Notes under the pieces: model-generated | Databases searched by the model: none | The model's input: the letters and a program-made list of their open reading frames with translations, nothing else | What the model was told of the DNA's origin: nothing | Source of the DNA: CAWAMR01 sp963783095 | GTDB taxonomy: Bacteria; Planctomycetota; Planctomycetia; Gemmatales; Gemmataceae | Direction: 5' to 3' | DNA length: 64,000 bases | Assembly: GCA_963783095.1 (NCBI GenBank) | Contig: CAWAMR010000021.1 | Span: 124,001 to 188,000, forward strand | Program-made: the position numbers and the translations under genes | Part shown: one piece after another, positions 9,444 to 19,289 of the stretch | Position numbering within the stretch: position 1 is the stretch's first letter | How the letters are laid out: each line of letters opens with the position of its first letter

Positions 9444-11456
9444 ATGCGTCGATCGATTCTCGCGTCCACCTTCTTTCTGCTCGCCTTTGCGAGTCGAAGT
9501 TTTGCCTACGTCGAAGCGCCGATGTCGCTGGGGGCAGTCATCGCCCAGTCGACGGTTGTCTGCGTGATGACCGTCACCAAAGTCGATAAGACCAAGAACC
9601 TGATTATCTACCAAAAGGTAGCCGACATCAAAGGCAAGCATCCGCAGGATACGATCAAGCACATCATCAGTAAAGAACTCAAGCCGGGTGAGATCAAGGC
9701 CATCATGGCCTGGGCCGAGCCGGGCAAGACGGCGATTTTCTTTCACAACGGGGGAGCCGGTGAGACCTGCCTGGGCATGAACTGGTATCAAGCGTACGCG
9801 CAGGGCGAATGGTGGGACATGAGCCACGGGGAGCCTTACCTTTTGCGCAGCTATGCCGGGAAAACCGAGAAACTCGCCGGCATCGTCAAGGAAATGCTCC
9901 AGGGCAAAGAAGTGCTTGCCCCTTGCATGGTCAACGGCAATCTCGACGATCTGCACAAGAAGACTGCACGAATTCAGCGGGTCAAAGCCAGTCTGAAATT
10001 ACTGGATTACAATCCCAAGCGCGATTTCAGCGGCTGGGGTGGTGAAGACATTCGCAAGCTCAACGGAATGCCGGGCTTCAATCAATTTGCGGCGCTGGCA
10101 CGCGTGGATGCGGAAGGGCAAGCGATCTCGGTGGTCGATTTCGACGGCGATGGCAAACTCGATCTTTGTCTGGCAAGCTCCTCGCGCGTCGTCCTCATGC
10201 AAAATCAGGGCGATTCGTATTCCGACGTCTATCTCCCCGGCTTGACGGGTGGTTGTCGCTCCGCGGTTTGGGCGGACTATAACAGTGATGGCTTACCCGA
10301 TCTTTTGCTGGCTACCGCTACCGGTCCGAAACTTTACACCAATCTCGGCAAGGGACAATTCAGCGACGACAGCAAATTACTTCCCAGCGAAGCCTGCTAC
10401 AATCTCACTGCTGCGGCCTGGATTGATGCGGACAGCGATGGTCAAATGGATATTCTTCTTGCCAATGGATTCCACGGCCTACGGCTCTATCGAAACAAGT
10501 GCTCGAAGGATCTTGCGGCCAAGTTGCCAGCGCCGAAACTCGGCGGCGGGTTTGAAGATGTTTCATCGTCGTGGGGACTCGGAAATGACGCAACGCTGCC
10601 AAAGGGCGACACATTATCGGTGATTGATGTCAATGGCGACGGCAAGACAGATTTTCTCTATGGTGCCGGCAAAGGGATGCTTTACATCAACACCGGAAAA
10701 CGCTTTGAACTCAAATCCGACAGCGGCATCGAGTATCAGACGGGAAAAGTCGGGCCGATCTTTTCGGACTTCGATAAAGATGGTCACGTCGATCTGTTCA
10801 TCCCACAGGTAAGCGGGAAGTGCAAACTCTTACGGAACGATGGCACGGGCAAGTTCGCGGATGTAACTGAGAAATCCGGCGATCTTGCGAAATCGATCCC
10901 CGGATCCGTCAGTGCAGCGTGGGGCGATTTCAATAACGATGGGCACCTCGATCTCTTTGTCGGCTGCTTGCGCGGAGTCAACCGTTATTTTGAAAACAAG
11001 GGCGACAGCACTTTCGTGGAAAGGACTCAAGAAATCGGTCTGACGCAACGGATTTTCAACAGCCAGGCCATCGCCTTGGCGGACCTCAATGGTGATGGGA
11101 AACTCGATCTGATCCTCAATAACGAAGGTCAGGATTCCGCGATTCTTTTCGGCAACAAAGATGTTTTGGGCAAGAACACAGCGGTCGCGATTCAATTGAC
11201 AGGCGATGCGGTGGGCGGCCGGCTACGAGTGCTGGATAACTATGGAAAAGCATTGTGCTCCCATGAAGTTTCGGGTGGGGAAGGCCGCGGCGGCCAACCG
11301 GCGCTAACTCCGCACTTCGCCCTGCCGGTGGGGCAATACAAAATGGAATTGCGCACCACCAATGGGCGAACCGTCACCAAGGACATCACGGTCGCGGACA
11401 CGCCGTTGCGCGTGAAGTTGACCGCGCAGCCGATGAGCAGCAACGGCACAAAATGA
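9444..11456 (+). CDS. secreted FG-GAP/VCBS repeat protein
   Basis: An intact 670-residue exported protein with a signal peptide (residues 1-21, 'FFLLAFASRSFA'). Residues 22-190 form an N-terminal domain with conserved Trp/Cys ('ETCLGMNWYQAYAQGEWW'). From about residue 215 come beta-propeller repeats of the FG-GAP/VCBS type with calcium-binding-like 'D.DGDGKLDL' loops: 'DFDGDGKLDLCLA', 'DYNSDGLPDLLLA', 'DADSDGQMDILLA', 'DFDKDGHVDLFI', 'DFNNDGHLDLFVG' and 'DLNGDGKLDLIL'. A short C-terminal beta domain follows. Planctomycetes encode many such proteins, probably for extracellular binding or catalysis, but the substrate is unknown. It probably belongs to the same exported-protein run as the PQQ and YdjY genes downstream. 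Confidence 0.88.
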   Translation: MRRSILASTFFLLAFASRSFAYVEAPMSLGAVIAQSTVVCVMTVTKVDKTKNLIIYQKVADIKGKHPQDTIKHIISKELKPGEIKAIMAWAEPGKTAIFFHNGGAGETCLGMNWYQAYAQGEWWDMSHGEPYLLRSYAGKTEKLAGIVKEMLQGKEVLAPCMVNGNLDDLHKKTARIQRVKASLKLLDYNPKRDFSGWGGEDIRKLNGMPGFNQFAALARVDAEGQAISVVDFDGDGKLDLCLASSSRVVLMQNQGDSYSDVYLPGLTGGCRSAVWADYNSDGLPDLLLATATGPKLYTNLGKGQFSDDSKLLPSEACYNLTAAAWIDADSDGQMDILLANGFHGLRLYRNKCSKDLAAKLPAPKLGGGFEDVSSSWGLGNDATLPKGDTLSVIDVNGDGKTDFLYGAGKGMLYINTGKRFELKSDSGIEYQTGKVGPIFSDFDKDGHVDLFIPQVSGKCKLLRNDGTGKFADVTEKSGDLAKSIPGSVSAAWGDFNNDGHLDLFVGCLRGVNRYFENKGDSTFVERTQEIGLTQRIFNSQAIALADLNGDGKLDLILNNEGQDSAILFGNKDVLGKNTAVAIQLTGDAVGGRLRVLDNYGKALCSHEVSGGEGRGGQPALTPHFALPVGQYKMELRTTNGRTVTKDITVADTPLRVKLTAQPMSSNGTK

Positions 11457-11473
11457 CCGGCAAATAGCGATGA

Positions 11474-11504
11474 TGTACCCCTCACGCGGAGCGTGAGGAG
11501 TACA
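11474..11504. terminator. intergenic hairpin, possible terminator
   Basis: A 14-base-pair near-perfect stem (TGTACCCCTCACGC / GCGTGAGGAGTACA) with a three-base loop lies 17 bases after the FG-GAP gene. There is no T tract, so intrinsic termination is uncertain. It could also be an mRNA-stabilising or REP-like element. Confidence 0.5.
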
Positions 11505-11569
11505 CTGCGCCCTTCGGACACAGCGGAATTAGACGAAAGAATCGCTCAACCCCCGCAGGAACCAAGATC

Positions 11570-12995
11570 ATGCCTCGTTTTGATCGACACCGACTTTTTT
11601 CGATGCTGCTGATCGTGGCAGCTTGCTCGAATTTGCAGGCCGCTGATCCCTGGTCTACCTATCGAGGCAACTCCGAACGAACCGGCAACACCGATAACAT
11701 CGCCGGGCCTGCTGCTCCGAAGGTTCTTTGGGTCTACAAGTCGCAGGATCATTTCATCGCCTCGCCGGTCCCATCGGGGGATCAGGTATTGTTCTCCGGT
11801 TTGGGGGGATTCAATCGCCCGACCTTTTTCGCATTGCCGATGAATCCGAAAGGAGCGGTCGAGCCGGTTTGGAACCGCGGCGACTCCGTATCTTAAACTG
11901 CCGACCGTCAGTTCCCCAGCTGTTGTGGATGGGAAATTGATCTTCGGCGACGGCATGCATCAAACCGATGGAGCGATTCTCCACTGCCTGCCTGCGACCG
12001 GCGGTTTTCCCTATTGGAAGCTCGAGGTTCCAGGGGAGTTGGTCCACATGGAAGGCTCGCCAACGGTATTGAATAAGCGAGTTTATATTGGTGCAGGATC
12101 CGCCGGCGTGCTGTGCGTTGAGATGGATAAAGCCGCCATCAACGGCAAAGAATACGACCTTCCCACCATCGGCAAGATGCAGGCCGAGCGCTGGAAGGAA
12201 TTGCAGGCAAAATATGATTCGATCAAGAAAACCGATGAGTTTGCCATGCCGCCCAGCGAAGATCAACTTCACAAGTCAACACCGAAAATCGTTTGGCAAC
12301 AGGGTAAAGGAAAATGGCACGTTGATGCCCCGGTGAGTGTCGTCGGCGATAAGGTTCTTGTCGCATCGGCGTTTCTCGACAAGGAAAAAATGGGCGATCG
12401 AAGCCTCTTTTGCCTGAACGCCACGACCGGACAGCAACTCTGGACCAAAAAACTCAGCGTGAACCCGTGGGGTGGTCCAACCGTTGGGGACGGCATCGTG
12501 ATCGTTACCGGCAGTACCATTCCCTATGACACCAAAGTCCTCAAAGGTGCCAAAGGTATCGTCGCCGCTTTCGACCTGATGACCGGCGCTGAGAAATGGC
12601 ACAAAGATATTCCCGGCGGCGTGCTTGGATGTGCCGCGATCGCTTCGGGGCAAGTGATCTTTACCGCGAGCGATGGAAAAGTGCGCACTTTCGCATTGAA
12701 GGATGGCGAAAGACGAATGCTCTACGATGCCAAGGCACCGATTTTTGCTCCTCCTGCGGTGGTGGGTGATGTCGTTTACGTGGCCGATCTCAAGGGAGTC
12801 GTCCACGCGATCGATCTCAAGTCGGGATCCCTCAAGTGGATGCTCGATCTGGGCGCGGACCCAGCCGTCAAGGCACCCGGAATGGTGTATGGCGGCATTA
12901 CCCTACAGGGCGGGAAACTTTTCCTGGCAACCTGTAATCTCGAAGGGGCCAATGCTCGCCAGACAACCGTGGTCGTCTGTATCGGCTCCAAGTAA
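11570..12995 (+). CDS. PQQ-like beta-propeller protein (frameshifted)
   Basis: Exported eight-bladed propeller-type protein of about 475 residues. A signal peptide ends at 'SNLQAA'. Blade motifs include 'WSTYRGNSERTGN' at the start (the classic first-blade motif of planctomycete PQQ-binding-like proteins), 'TGQQLWTKKL', 'TGAEKWHKDIPGG' and 'SGSLKWMLDLG'. The frame changes near 11876 between 'EPVWNR' and 'ATPYLKLPTVSSPAVVDG'. Restoring GC in the CGCG run gives 'WNRAATPYLK'. It lacks an obvious quinoprotein dehydrogenase active site, so it is more likely a binding or scaffold propeller than an enzyme. It ends 20 bases before the next gene. Confidence 0.85.
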
Positions 12996-13015
12996 TTCAC
13001 GAAAGGGATTGAAAA

Positions 13016-13690
13016 ATGCGCTCGGGCTCAATCATCTCGGTGTTTCTATCGACCGTGCTGGCTTCCGGCATTCTCGCTGAAGAACCTGGATCTATCAAGG
13101 TTGACAAAGAAAAGAAGAGTGTGACGATTGACGCCAAGATCGCACCTCGAAAATTACCTAAACTCAATCAGATTTATCCCATTGAAGTCATCGCGTGCTG
13201 GCCCTCGCCCAAGGGGTTGAAAGCTCATGAAACGGTGGTGACGATTGATGCCTCGCCGAGCAATGTTCACAAAGCCCTCGAATCCATTGGCTTGAAGCCG
13301 GGAAAGCCGGTCAAAGGAAGCGAGACCGAAGTTGGAACCGGGCCGGTCTTGAATATCTTCATCGAAATCCTGTCGGAAGGCACCGTCATCAAGCGTCTGA
13401 GTATGGATAAGGTATTGCTCGATCCGAAGACGAAAAAACCGTTTCCCAAATCGGTGAAGTTTCGATTTACCGGCTCCGTGATGACCAAACCCGACCCGAC
13501 CAAGGACGAAACCAAATATGGTGCCGATCTTACCGGAACGCTGATAGCTGTTTATCCGGTCACCGATGAGACGGTGGTTCAATCATCGCTGACCGCCAAG
13601 GAAGAAAAGTTTCTCAAACTCGAAGTAAACAGCGAAGTGCTTCCCAAAGAAGGTACGGCGGTTCGGTTAGTTCTCGAAGCCGCAAAGTAG
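13016..13690 (+). CDS. YdjY-domain exported protein
   Basis: Intact 224-residue protein with a signal peptide ending near 'ILAEEPG'. The body matches the YdjY-like family of planctomycetes and proteobacteria: 'HETVVTIDASPSNVHKALESIGLKPGKPV' in outline (helix plus 'GLKPG' turn), then a beta-rich region to 'VRLVLEAAK'. The biochemical function of this family is not established. In E. coli ydjY sits with oxidoreductase genes. Here it follows the PQQ-like propeller by 20 bases and precedes a lipoprotein, so the three may be cotranscribed. Confidence 0.75.
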   Translation: MRSGSIISVFLSTVLASGILAEEPGSIKVDKEKKSVTIDAKIAPRKLPKLNQIYPIEVIACWPSPKGLKAHETVVTIDASPSNVHKALESIGLKPGKPVKGSETEVGTGPVLNIFIEILSEGTVIKRLSMDKVLLDPKTKKPFPKSVKFRFTGSVMTKPDPTKDETKYGADLTGTLIAVYPVTDETVVQSSLTAKEEKFLKLEVNSEVLPKEGTAVRLVLEAAK

Positions 13691-13744
13691 GTGAGATGCT
13701 GGTGGCGAGGTAGTAAGGGTTCAGGTTCATTTTCGGAGCGGAAT

Positions 13745-14512
13745 ATGTTTGGTCGAATTTCCGGCGATTTCTGCTTGTGTATGTGCGTGCTCGTCAGCGG
13801 CTGCGGCAAAAGCGACGTCGCGGGCGATCCGTCCAAACTGGTCATCGCCTCGGAAGAGAAAGTCGAACCCAGGAATGGCGCGGATCCGGTGGGCAAGCAA
13901 CCTGCCGACAAAGCTCCGCCGCTCCCATCGGGAGGCGCATATCAGTTTCCGGATGATGAAGGGGGAAAGATTCTGGGGAAAATCCTCTTGCCGAGACCCC
14001 CTGCGAAACTGCCGGCACCGCCCGCCCGACTCCCCACGCAACGCAGCTTGCCGCCGGCACTGAGTAACCCGGAAGTACCCTTTTCGCCCAATCTCGGCAT
14101 CCCAGCCCGGTTGCCGCAGAATGGCCTTCCCATCGCAAAGCCCACTGCTCTACCGGATCGCGTTCTCCTCGAGCTGGCTCGTTCTTTCCCGGAAGTACCG
14201 GCGAAACTGGTGATGCCGGAAGGTGCATTAACCAATGTGCCGGCCCCGGATGTTCGCCAACCTGCCGATCTGCCGATCCTTGCCAAACCGACAACCGATC
14301 GCGCATCTCTGGAAGATCCGACGGCCGATTACTCCACTGCGAGCGTCAATGGTGCCGTGCTGCCACTGCGCCAGACAACGGCTCCATTCGTGAAGATCAA
14401 CCTGCCCGATCCTTTTGAGAATGCTCACGCAGCACAGTCGCGTACAACCCTCTCGGAAGACCCGGCTACCGCCCTGGGTGCACCCCAGCCGCCCAGGCCG
14501 CAGTTGAAGTAA
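13745..14512 (+). CDS. proline-rich lipoprotein
   Basis: A 255-residue protein starting at ATG 13745 ('MFGRISGDF'), chosen because it places a lipobox ('VLVSGC', Cys about residue 19) correctly. The in-frame upstream start at 13691 would add 18 residues before the leader. The mature part is low complexity, with about one proline every five residues ('LPRPPAKLPAPPARLP', 'APQPPRPQLK'), and no recognisable domain. Proteins like this commonly span the envelope or bind peptidoglycan, which I infer only from composition. The gene ends at a strong bidirectional terminator. Confidence 0.7.
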   Translation: MFGRISGDFCLCMCVLVSGCGKSDVAGDPSKLVIASEEKVEPRNGADPVGKQPADKAPPLPSGGAYQFPDDEGGKILGKILLPRPPAKLPAPPARLPTQRSLPPALSNPEVPFSPNLGIPARLPQNGLPIAKPTALPDRVLLELARSFPEVPAKLVMPEGALTNVPAPDVRQPADLPILAKPTTDRASLEDPTADYSTASVNGAVLPLRQTTAPFVKINLPDPFENAHAAQSRTTLSEDPATALGAPQPPRPQLK

Positions 14513-14550
14513 GACTACACAACGCCGCTGAACGGAGGACTAGGAAACGC

Positions 14551-14590
14551 CAAAGGAACCGCCCGGCCAGTTGGCCGGGCGGTTCCTTTG
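14551..14590. terminator. bidirectional intrinsic terminator
   Basis: A perfect 19-base-pair stem (CAAAGGAACCGCCCGGCCA and its complement) with a two-base loop lies between two convergent genes ending at 14512 and 14610. The stem is GC-rich in the middle with A and T runs at the outer ends, so it can serve both strands. Confidence 0.85.
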
Positions 14591-14609
14591 ACAGACAACT
14601 CTCATCCGG

Positions 14610-15392
14610 TCATTTCTTGAATACGTTGTGACAGGCAGTACAGGATGTATCGGTCTTGCTCAGAGCATCCGTGATCGACTTCGTCTTCCCGCCTTTTACA
14701 GCCTCTGCCAGTTGTTTTGCGGCGTCCTTGGTTCCCTTATTGAATTTCGCCCAATCCTCTTTCTTCTTGGCAGAAGGAAGTGCTGTAGTGATCGTGTCGG
14801 TCAACTCCGCCACGGCCAGGGTTCGTGCCGCAATCACCCCGATCTTTTTCAGGTCTGCCCCGGTCAATTTCTTCGCGGTAGCAAGTTTCTTGATGTCGTC
14901 CTCGGTTCCCAGACCGCCCAGAGCCGGTTTTCGGAACTGCTGCATGAGTTCGCCGATATCGTAATCGCCCACCGTCTCAATTTTCACAGGAGTCGTCTTG
15001 GCCTTCGGGTCCGCTGCGGGCAGCCAACTCATGCTCTTCGCCAGAGGTGCCAGTTTCGGGAAATTCTTTTTCTCATCGAGCATTTTCCCAAAGGTCAAGG
15101 CTTGATCGCGCAGCGTGGCGAATTTCGCAGCGTCCGTTGCGTTGGCGGCCATTTGGTTCTGGGCCATATAGGCGATCATCAAGGTGGCGGACCTGAGTCC
15201 TTTGACCTCTGCCTTGGTGAACTTACCCGTCTTGACGATATCCTGGATATTCTTGATGTCCTGCTCAACCAGCGCCTTGATGGTATCTTCAGAATCTGCG
15301 GCGACAAGTGGGGTAGATTGGGAAGTGATGGCAATGATTCCTGCCATCAGTGCCGCCGCGCCGACCATCAGCCGGCGTGTGCTGAACCGCAT
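14610..15392 (-). CDS. exported c-type cytochrome
   Basis: A 260-residue protein from ATG 15392, preceded by GGAGAA. The in-frame extension to 15479 is rejected because the signal peptide ('MRFSTRRLMVGAAALMAG') starts at 15392. The C-terminus carries a single haem-binding CxxCH ('CTACHNVFKK'), preceded by a helical four-helix-like body rich in Lys and Ala. The single C-terminal CxxCH in a helical protein resembles cytochrome c' or DUF-type cytochromes. It is probably periplasmic electron transfer, with unknown partners. It is convergent with the lipoprotein gene. Confidence 0.8.
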   Translation of the reverse strand: MRFSTRRLMVGAAALMAGIIAITSQSTPLVAADSEDTIKALVEQDIKNIQDIVKTGKFTKAEVKGLRSATLMIAYMAQNQMAANATDAAKFATLRDQALTFGKMLDEKKNFPKLAPLAKSMSWLPAADPKAKTTPVKIETVGDYDIGELMQQFRKPALGGLGTEDDIKKLATAKKLTGADLKKIGVIAARTLAVAELTDTITTALPSAKKKEDWAKFNKGTKDAAKQLAEAVKGGKTKSITDALSKTDTSCTACHNVFKK

Positions 15393-16191
15393 GGTGTTCT
15401 CCTCAAACCAGGTGCTTTTGGAAGATTGTTGCAGGTGGGATACGATCGTCGAGGGAAGATCGCCATCTTCGCAACTCAACGCCCAACTTCGACTTTAATC
15501 TTGGCGCAGTTTGGGCCGGTTGCAAGGGAGTAATCGGAAATCTCACATCGACAATTTTCGTGCTTTTCCTCTGGACAAATCGCATCCGCGAACGTATTAC
15601 CCCGAACCTCAATCTCGTAACTGTTCTGAACTCGCGGGGGGACACCAACGTCGGCTCAATCTAAGTCGGCAGACAGGAATGTCTGCCCCACGTGGGGCAG
15701 GCTTTCGAGCCTGCCATGCAAATCGGAACGGAATTCTGTCGTGGGCGCTGGGGAGCGGCCATGTCGGAAGAAACCGATTCAATAAACATTGAGCTTTCGA
15801 GCGGTGCTGCGGGAATGGGCGATTCTTCCGAAAGAATCTTGCGAGAATCGGGTCGGTTTCTTTACAGAGGCTCAAGGTGAGGAACCGATTAAGAAATAAC
15901 GGCACCTTTCGCTATTGCGATGGGCCAGTAGGGTTCGGCGAATAGTTTCGGGGGGAAGCACGCACGATAGATCAGCTGATGAAGCAATCGATCCCTTGTC
16001 GAGGGGATTTGACAAGGGATCAGATTCGCGCACGATGCGCTCCATCATCTGAAACGTCGAACGTGTGGGCGGGAATCGCTGTGGCGGCAGGATGGGGGAA
16101 TTGGGATTAGCTTTGGCTATTCCAATCGTCCTGCCCAGGGAAAAGCGATCTCGCTGCCGGCACTATCGCCGTTCATCAGGGAGGAACCCGA
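15393..16191. other. long intergenic region with hairpins, no gene
   Basis: An 800-base non-coding stretch between the divergent cytochrome and sigma-factor genes. It contains the compound hairpin at 15668-15715 and another stem at 15990-16021 (GATCCCTTGTC / GACAAGGGATC, 11 base pairs, 10-base loop). Short frames on both strands lack coding character. The sigma-factor promoter is presumably in the last 200 bases, but no clear -35/-10 pair was found. Confidence 0.55.
15668..15715. repeat. three abutting hairpins (REP-like)
   Basis: Three consecutive palindromes overlap by two bases each: GGCAGACA/TGTCTGCC, CCCCACGTGGGG, and GGCAGGCT/AGCCTGCC. A related half-copy ('CAGACAGGAATTTCTGCCCCACG') occurs at 21610-21633, upstream of rnpB. 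The layout resembles bacterial REP/BIME elements. Confidence 0.75.
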
Positions 16192-16975
16192 ATGGTGTCT
16201 CAGGTGGACGTGGATGCAGTCTTACAGCTCTGGCAGGACTATCGGTCCCAACCGACGGTAGAACTTGCGCAACCGGCTGGTGGAACGGTATTTGCCGCTC
16301 GTCAAATACAATGCCGAGCGGATCTGGGCCAGGCTGCCCGACGGGGTGGAACTGGACGATCTCATCAGCGCCGGCGTGTTCGGCCTGATGGACGCCATCG
16401 ATGCCTTCGATCTGAATCGCGGCGTGAAGTTCGAGACCTATTGCGTGCCGCGCATTCGCGGGTGCCATGCTGGACGAGCTGCGCACGATGGACTGGGTGC
16501 CGCGGCTGGTTCGCTCGCAAGGCAGCGAAGATGGAAGAGGCCCGCAAGACGCTGGAAGCGGAGCTGGGCCGGCCGCCGCGGCCCGACGAACTGGCCGCCA
16601 AACTGGGCGTCCCGCTCGAAGAACTTCGCCGAATACGTCGGCGAGGCGACGGCGGTCAGCCTCGTCAGTCTCAACAAGAAATGGTACGAGACCGACAGTT
16701 ACAAGGACGTGCGCGAAATCGACATCCTCGAAGACAAGAAGGCCGAAGACCCGACGCACCGTCTGCAGAACCGCGACCTGATGCGCCTGGTCACGCGCGG
16801 CCTGAATCGCAACGAACGCCTCATCATCATCCTCTACTACTACGAGGACATGACGATGAAGGAGATCGGCGCCACGCTCGATCTGAGCGAATCGCGCGTC
16901 AGCCAGATGCACTCGAGCATCGTGGCCCGGCTGCAGGCGCAACTGGCAAAACGCCGGCCGGAATTCAGCAATTGA
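16192..16975 (+). CDS. WhiG/FliA-family RNA polymerase sigma factor (four frameshifts)
   Basis: Sigma-70 family factor of the WhiG/FliA group, which directs RNA polymerase to alternative promoters. Region 2 is clear: 'LVERYLPLVKYNAERIWARLP', 'DLISAGVFGLMDAIDAFD' and 'GVKFETYCVPRIRG'. Region 3 contains 'AELGRPP.PDELAAKLGVPLEE'. Region 4 contains 'GLNRNERLIIILYYYEDMTMKEIG' and the recognition helix 'LSESRVSQMHSSIV', all given here in parts. Near 16268, 16459, 16517 and 16628 the frame moves in the same direction each time. Restoring GC at the first, third and fourth gives a continuous protein of about 262 residues. Such a conserved gene is unlikely to be truly broken four times. Confidence 0.85.
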
Positions 16976-16996
16976 AATCGGATCGGATTCTTTTTT

Positions 16997-17070
16997 ACCA
17001 CGAATAACACGAATCATACGAATAATACAAACACGATTGTATTATTCGTATGATTCGTGTTATTCGTGGT
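16997..17070. repeat. perfect 34-base palindrome arms, 6-base loop
   Basis: Arms 16997-17030 and 17037-17070 are exact reverse complements. Each arm is itself made of degenerate 9-10 base units (ACGAATAAC, ACGAATCAT, ACGAATAAT). It lies 20 bases after the sigma-factor stop and 66 bases before the response-regulator start. It could terminate or attenuate transcription, but the arm is AT-rich and the unit structure suggests a mobile intergenic repeat. Confidence 0.9.
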
Positions 17071-17135
17071 TACCTCTTCTCATATAATACCCGTTCATGG
17101 GCACCCTATTTCCATTGCTCAACACGGATAGACCG

Positions 17136-17589
17136 ATGTCAGGGACCGCGACCGAAGCACTGCCAAGAATCTTGATCGCCGATGATAACCCGCACGGCGT
17201 CGAATTGCTCGAAGCCTATTTGAGCGATGCGCCGTTTGCCGTTCGCACCGCAACCAACGGCGACGAGGCTTTGCGGATTGTCAAGGATTGGCACCCCGAT
17301 GTTGTTTTGCTGGACATCATGATGCCGAAACTGAGCGGATTCGAGGTTTGCAAGGTGTTGCGCAACCAGCCCGAATTGCGCGATATCGGCGTCCTCATGG
17401 TGACGGCACTCGATCAACCGTCCGACGTCGAACGCGCTGTTGACGCCGGCACGGATGACTTTCTCACCAAACCGATCAATAAGACGGAATTGCTGATTCG
17501 GATTCGCGCTCCTTCAGGTTCCCCGGCAACAGAATGACGTGAATCGAATGCTGGCCTATTTTCAAGCCGTGGAACAATCCTCTCAGTAA
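17136..17589 (+). CDS. single-domain response regulator (frameshifted end)
   Basis: CheY-like receiver protein of about 151 residues. The start at 17136 ('MSGTATEALP') is preferred over 17097. Acidic pocket residues are in 'ILIADDN', the phosphoacceptor Asp in 'VVLLDIMMP', Thr in 'MVTALD' and Lys in 'FLTKPI'. A frame change at 17507-17511 separates 'LLIRIRA' from 'LLQVPRQQNDVNRMLAYFQAVEQ'. Restoring GC in the GCGCGC run joins them and moves the stop to 17589. There is no output domain, so it probably signals through protein contacts. No histidine kinase is nearby. Confidence 0.83.
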
Positions 17590-17604
17590 GATCGGCTCCT
17601 GCAC

Positions 17605-18789
17605 ATGACTTTGCCTCGTGTCGTATTGAAACCAAAACGCGCCCAGCCTTTCTTCGCTCGTCATCCTTGGGTATTTGCAGGCGCTATCGAGCGCGTGGAA
17701 GGCGAGCCGGTCGATGGTGCCGAGGTAGAGCTCGTTTCCCAGGCAGGCCACTTCATTGCGCAGGATTCTTCAACAGTCAGAGCAAGATTCGCGTCCGGCT
17801 CTACAGTTGGCTTCCGGACCAACCTTTGGATCGAGCATTTTTTCGTAACCGCTTTGAGACGGCCATTCGCTTCCGGGAAACGCTTGGTTTGCGCGGATCG
17901 GATAAGGGTTGCCGGCTCGTATTCAGTGAATCGGACTTCCTCTCAGGCTGCACCATCGATGAGTATGCAGGCTGGCTGACCGTTCAGTTCACGACATTAC
18001 CGCTGGCCCAACGGAAACAGATGCTCGTCGAGGTGCTGGCGGAACTTCTGAATCCGCGCGGCATTTACTTGCGCACCGAGCGCGGCATCGGCAAGCTCGA
18101 AGGTCTGGAACTGCATGACTGCCTGCTCTGGGGCGAGCCGCCGCCGGACGATCTGCATTGACGAGAATGGCGTTTGGTTCCATTTGAATGTAGCGGAGGG
18201 GCAAAAGACCGGTTTCTATCTCGATCAGCGCGATAACCATCTGGTGGTTCAGAAGCTGGCAAGAGGCCGGCGCGTGCTGGATGCCTTTTGTTATTCGGGC
18301 GGATTCGGATTACACGCGGCCAAGGGGGGTGCCACAACGGTAGAATGCGTGGACGCATCGGAATCGGCGTTGAGCCTGGCCCGGCAAAATGCCGGCATCA
18401 ACGGCCTGGAGAATATCGAATTCGTGCGTGCCGATGTATTTCGGCACCTGGATGTTCTGTCGCAGGCAGGCCGGCGCTACGACATGATCATTCTCGACCC
18501 GCCCAAGTTTGCGCGATCGCGCAGCTCCATTCCCGAGGCATTACGAGGCTATCGCCGGCTCATAACGCTGGCAGTTCGCCTGCTGAGTCAGGATGGGATT
18601 CTGGTGATGTGCTGTTGTTCCGGGCTGATTACTCACGAGATGTTGGACGAGCTGATGGGACAAATTGCCGCAGAAGAAAAGCGAGATTTGCAAATCCTGG
18701 CCAGGCTCGGTGCAGCGCCGGATCATCCGATTTCGGCAACGTGTCTGGAGTCGGGATATTTGAAGTGTTATGTGTGCCGGGTGATCTGA
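17605..18789 (+). CDS. RlmI-like class I rRNA methyltransferase (frameshifted)
   Basis: Predicted SAM-dependent RNA cytosine-5 methyltransferase of the RlmI/RlmK (YccW) family, about 395 residues. The N-terminal PUA-like domain shows 'RHPWVFAGAIERVEG'. The middle part has 'DEYAGWLTVQ' and 'NPRGIYLRTERG'. The Rossmann catalytic part has 'EGQKTGFYLDQRDNH', the SAM motif 'VLDAFCYSGGFGLHAA' and the catalytic-loop 'DPPKFARS', with a later 'CCCSGLI' cysteine motif. Frames change near 17768 (one G missing from GGG) and at 18153-18157 (TGCGCA reduced to TGCA). It starts 15 bases after the response regulator, so the two may share a transcript. Confidence 0.85.
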
Positions 18790-18902
18790 CGGTGGGCTGA
18801 TGAAAATCGCAAAGGGGTTCATCTGAGTTTTGTTACGGCTCGCCGCCGGCGAGTCGATGACGGCGCAACAAATATGCCGGAACAACACACTATAAGGTTC
18901 CA

Positions 18903-19271
18903 TTAAAGAAGCCGCAAATAATAGTTGCCGTCGAACACTTTAGCTACGTTTTCGTCGGAATCAAATTCGAACACGACGCTGACGTCTCCTTTCTTTCCAC
19001 GACTCGCCTGTTCAAGTTCTTCATAAACGGCATCCTTCAATTGCTCTACAATCCCCTCGGTTCTGCACACCTCGATATCTTTGTCTTCCTTGAAAAATAC
19101 ATATGCACGGAAGTTGACGTCTATTTGCCACATGATATGGAAATAATGAAGGGGGCATCGACTGCTAAATCGCCGCATGATATTCGCGCGAACCTTCTCA
19201 AGATTGCGAGAGCGTTCCTTTTCTAACCTTTCTGCACGCTCGAAGTCTTCATCGCTTGGAATCTTGCTCAT
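18903..19271 (-). CDS. hypothetical protein (122 aa)
   Basis: Small acidic protein from ATG 19271 ('MSKIPSDEDFERAERLEKE'). ATG 19289 would add six residues. A charged N-terminal helix precedes a compact alpha/beta domain with 'FHIMWQIDVNFRAYVFFKED' and an end 'FEFDSDENVAKVFDGNYYLRLL', given in parts. No signal peptide is present. The overall appearance resembles small immunity-type proteins, but that is only an impression and I know no family for it. It stands alone between an rRNA methyltransferase and repeat-rich DNA. Confidence 0.55.
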   Translation of the reverse strand: MSKIPSDEDFERAERLEKERSRNLEKVRANIMRRFSSRCPLHYFHIMWQIDVNFRAYVFFKEDKDIEVCRTEGIVEQLKDAVYEELEQASRGKKGDVSVVFEFDSDENVAKVFDGNYYLRLL

Positions 19272-19289
19272 TTTCCAACCGCCTTCCAT

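Noticed and set aside
15692..15880. Small plus-strand frame downstream of the compound hairpin
   Set aside because: It starts inside the repeat element, has no homology and overlaps equally open frames on the other strand.
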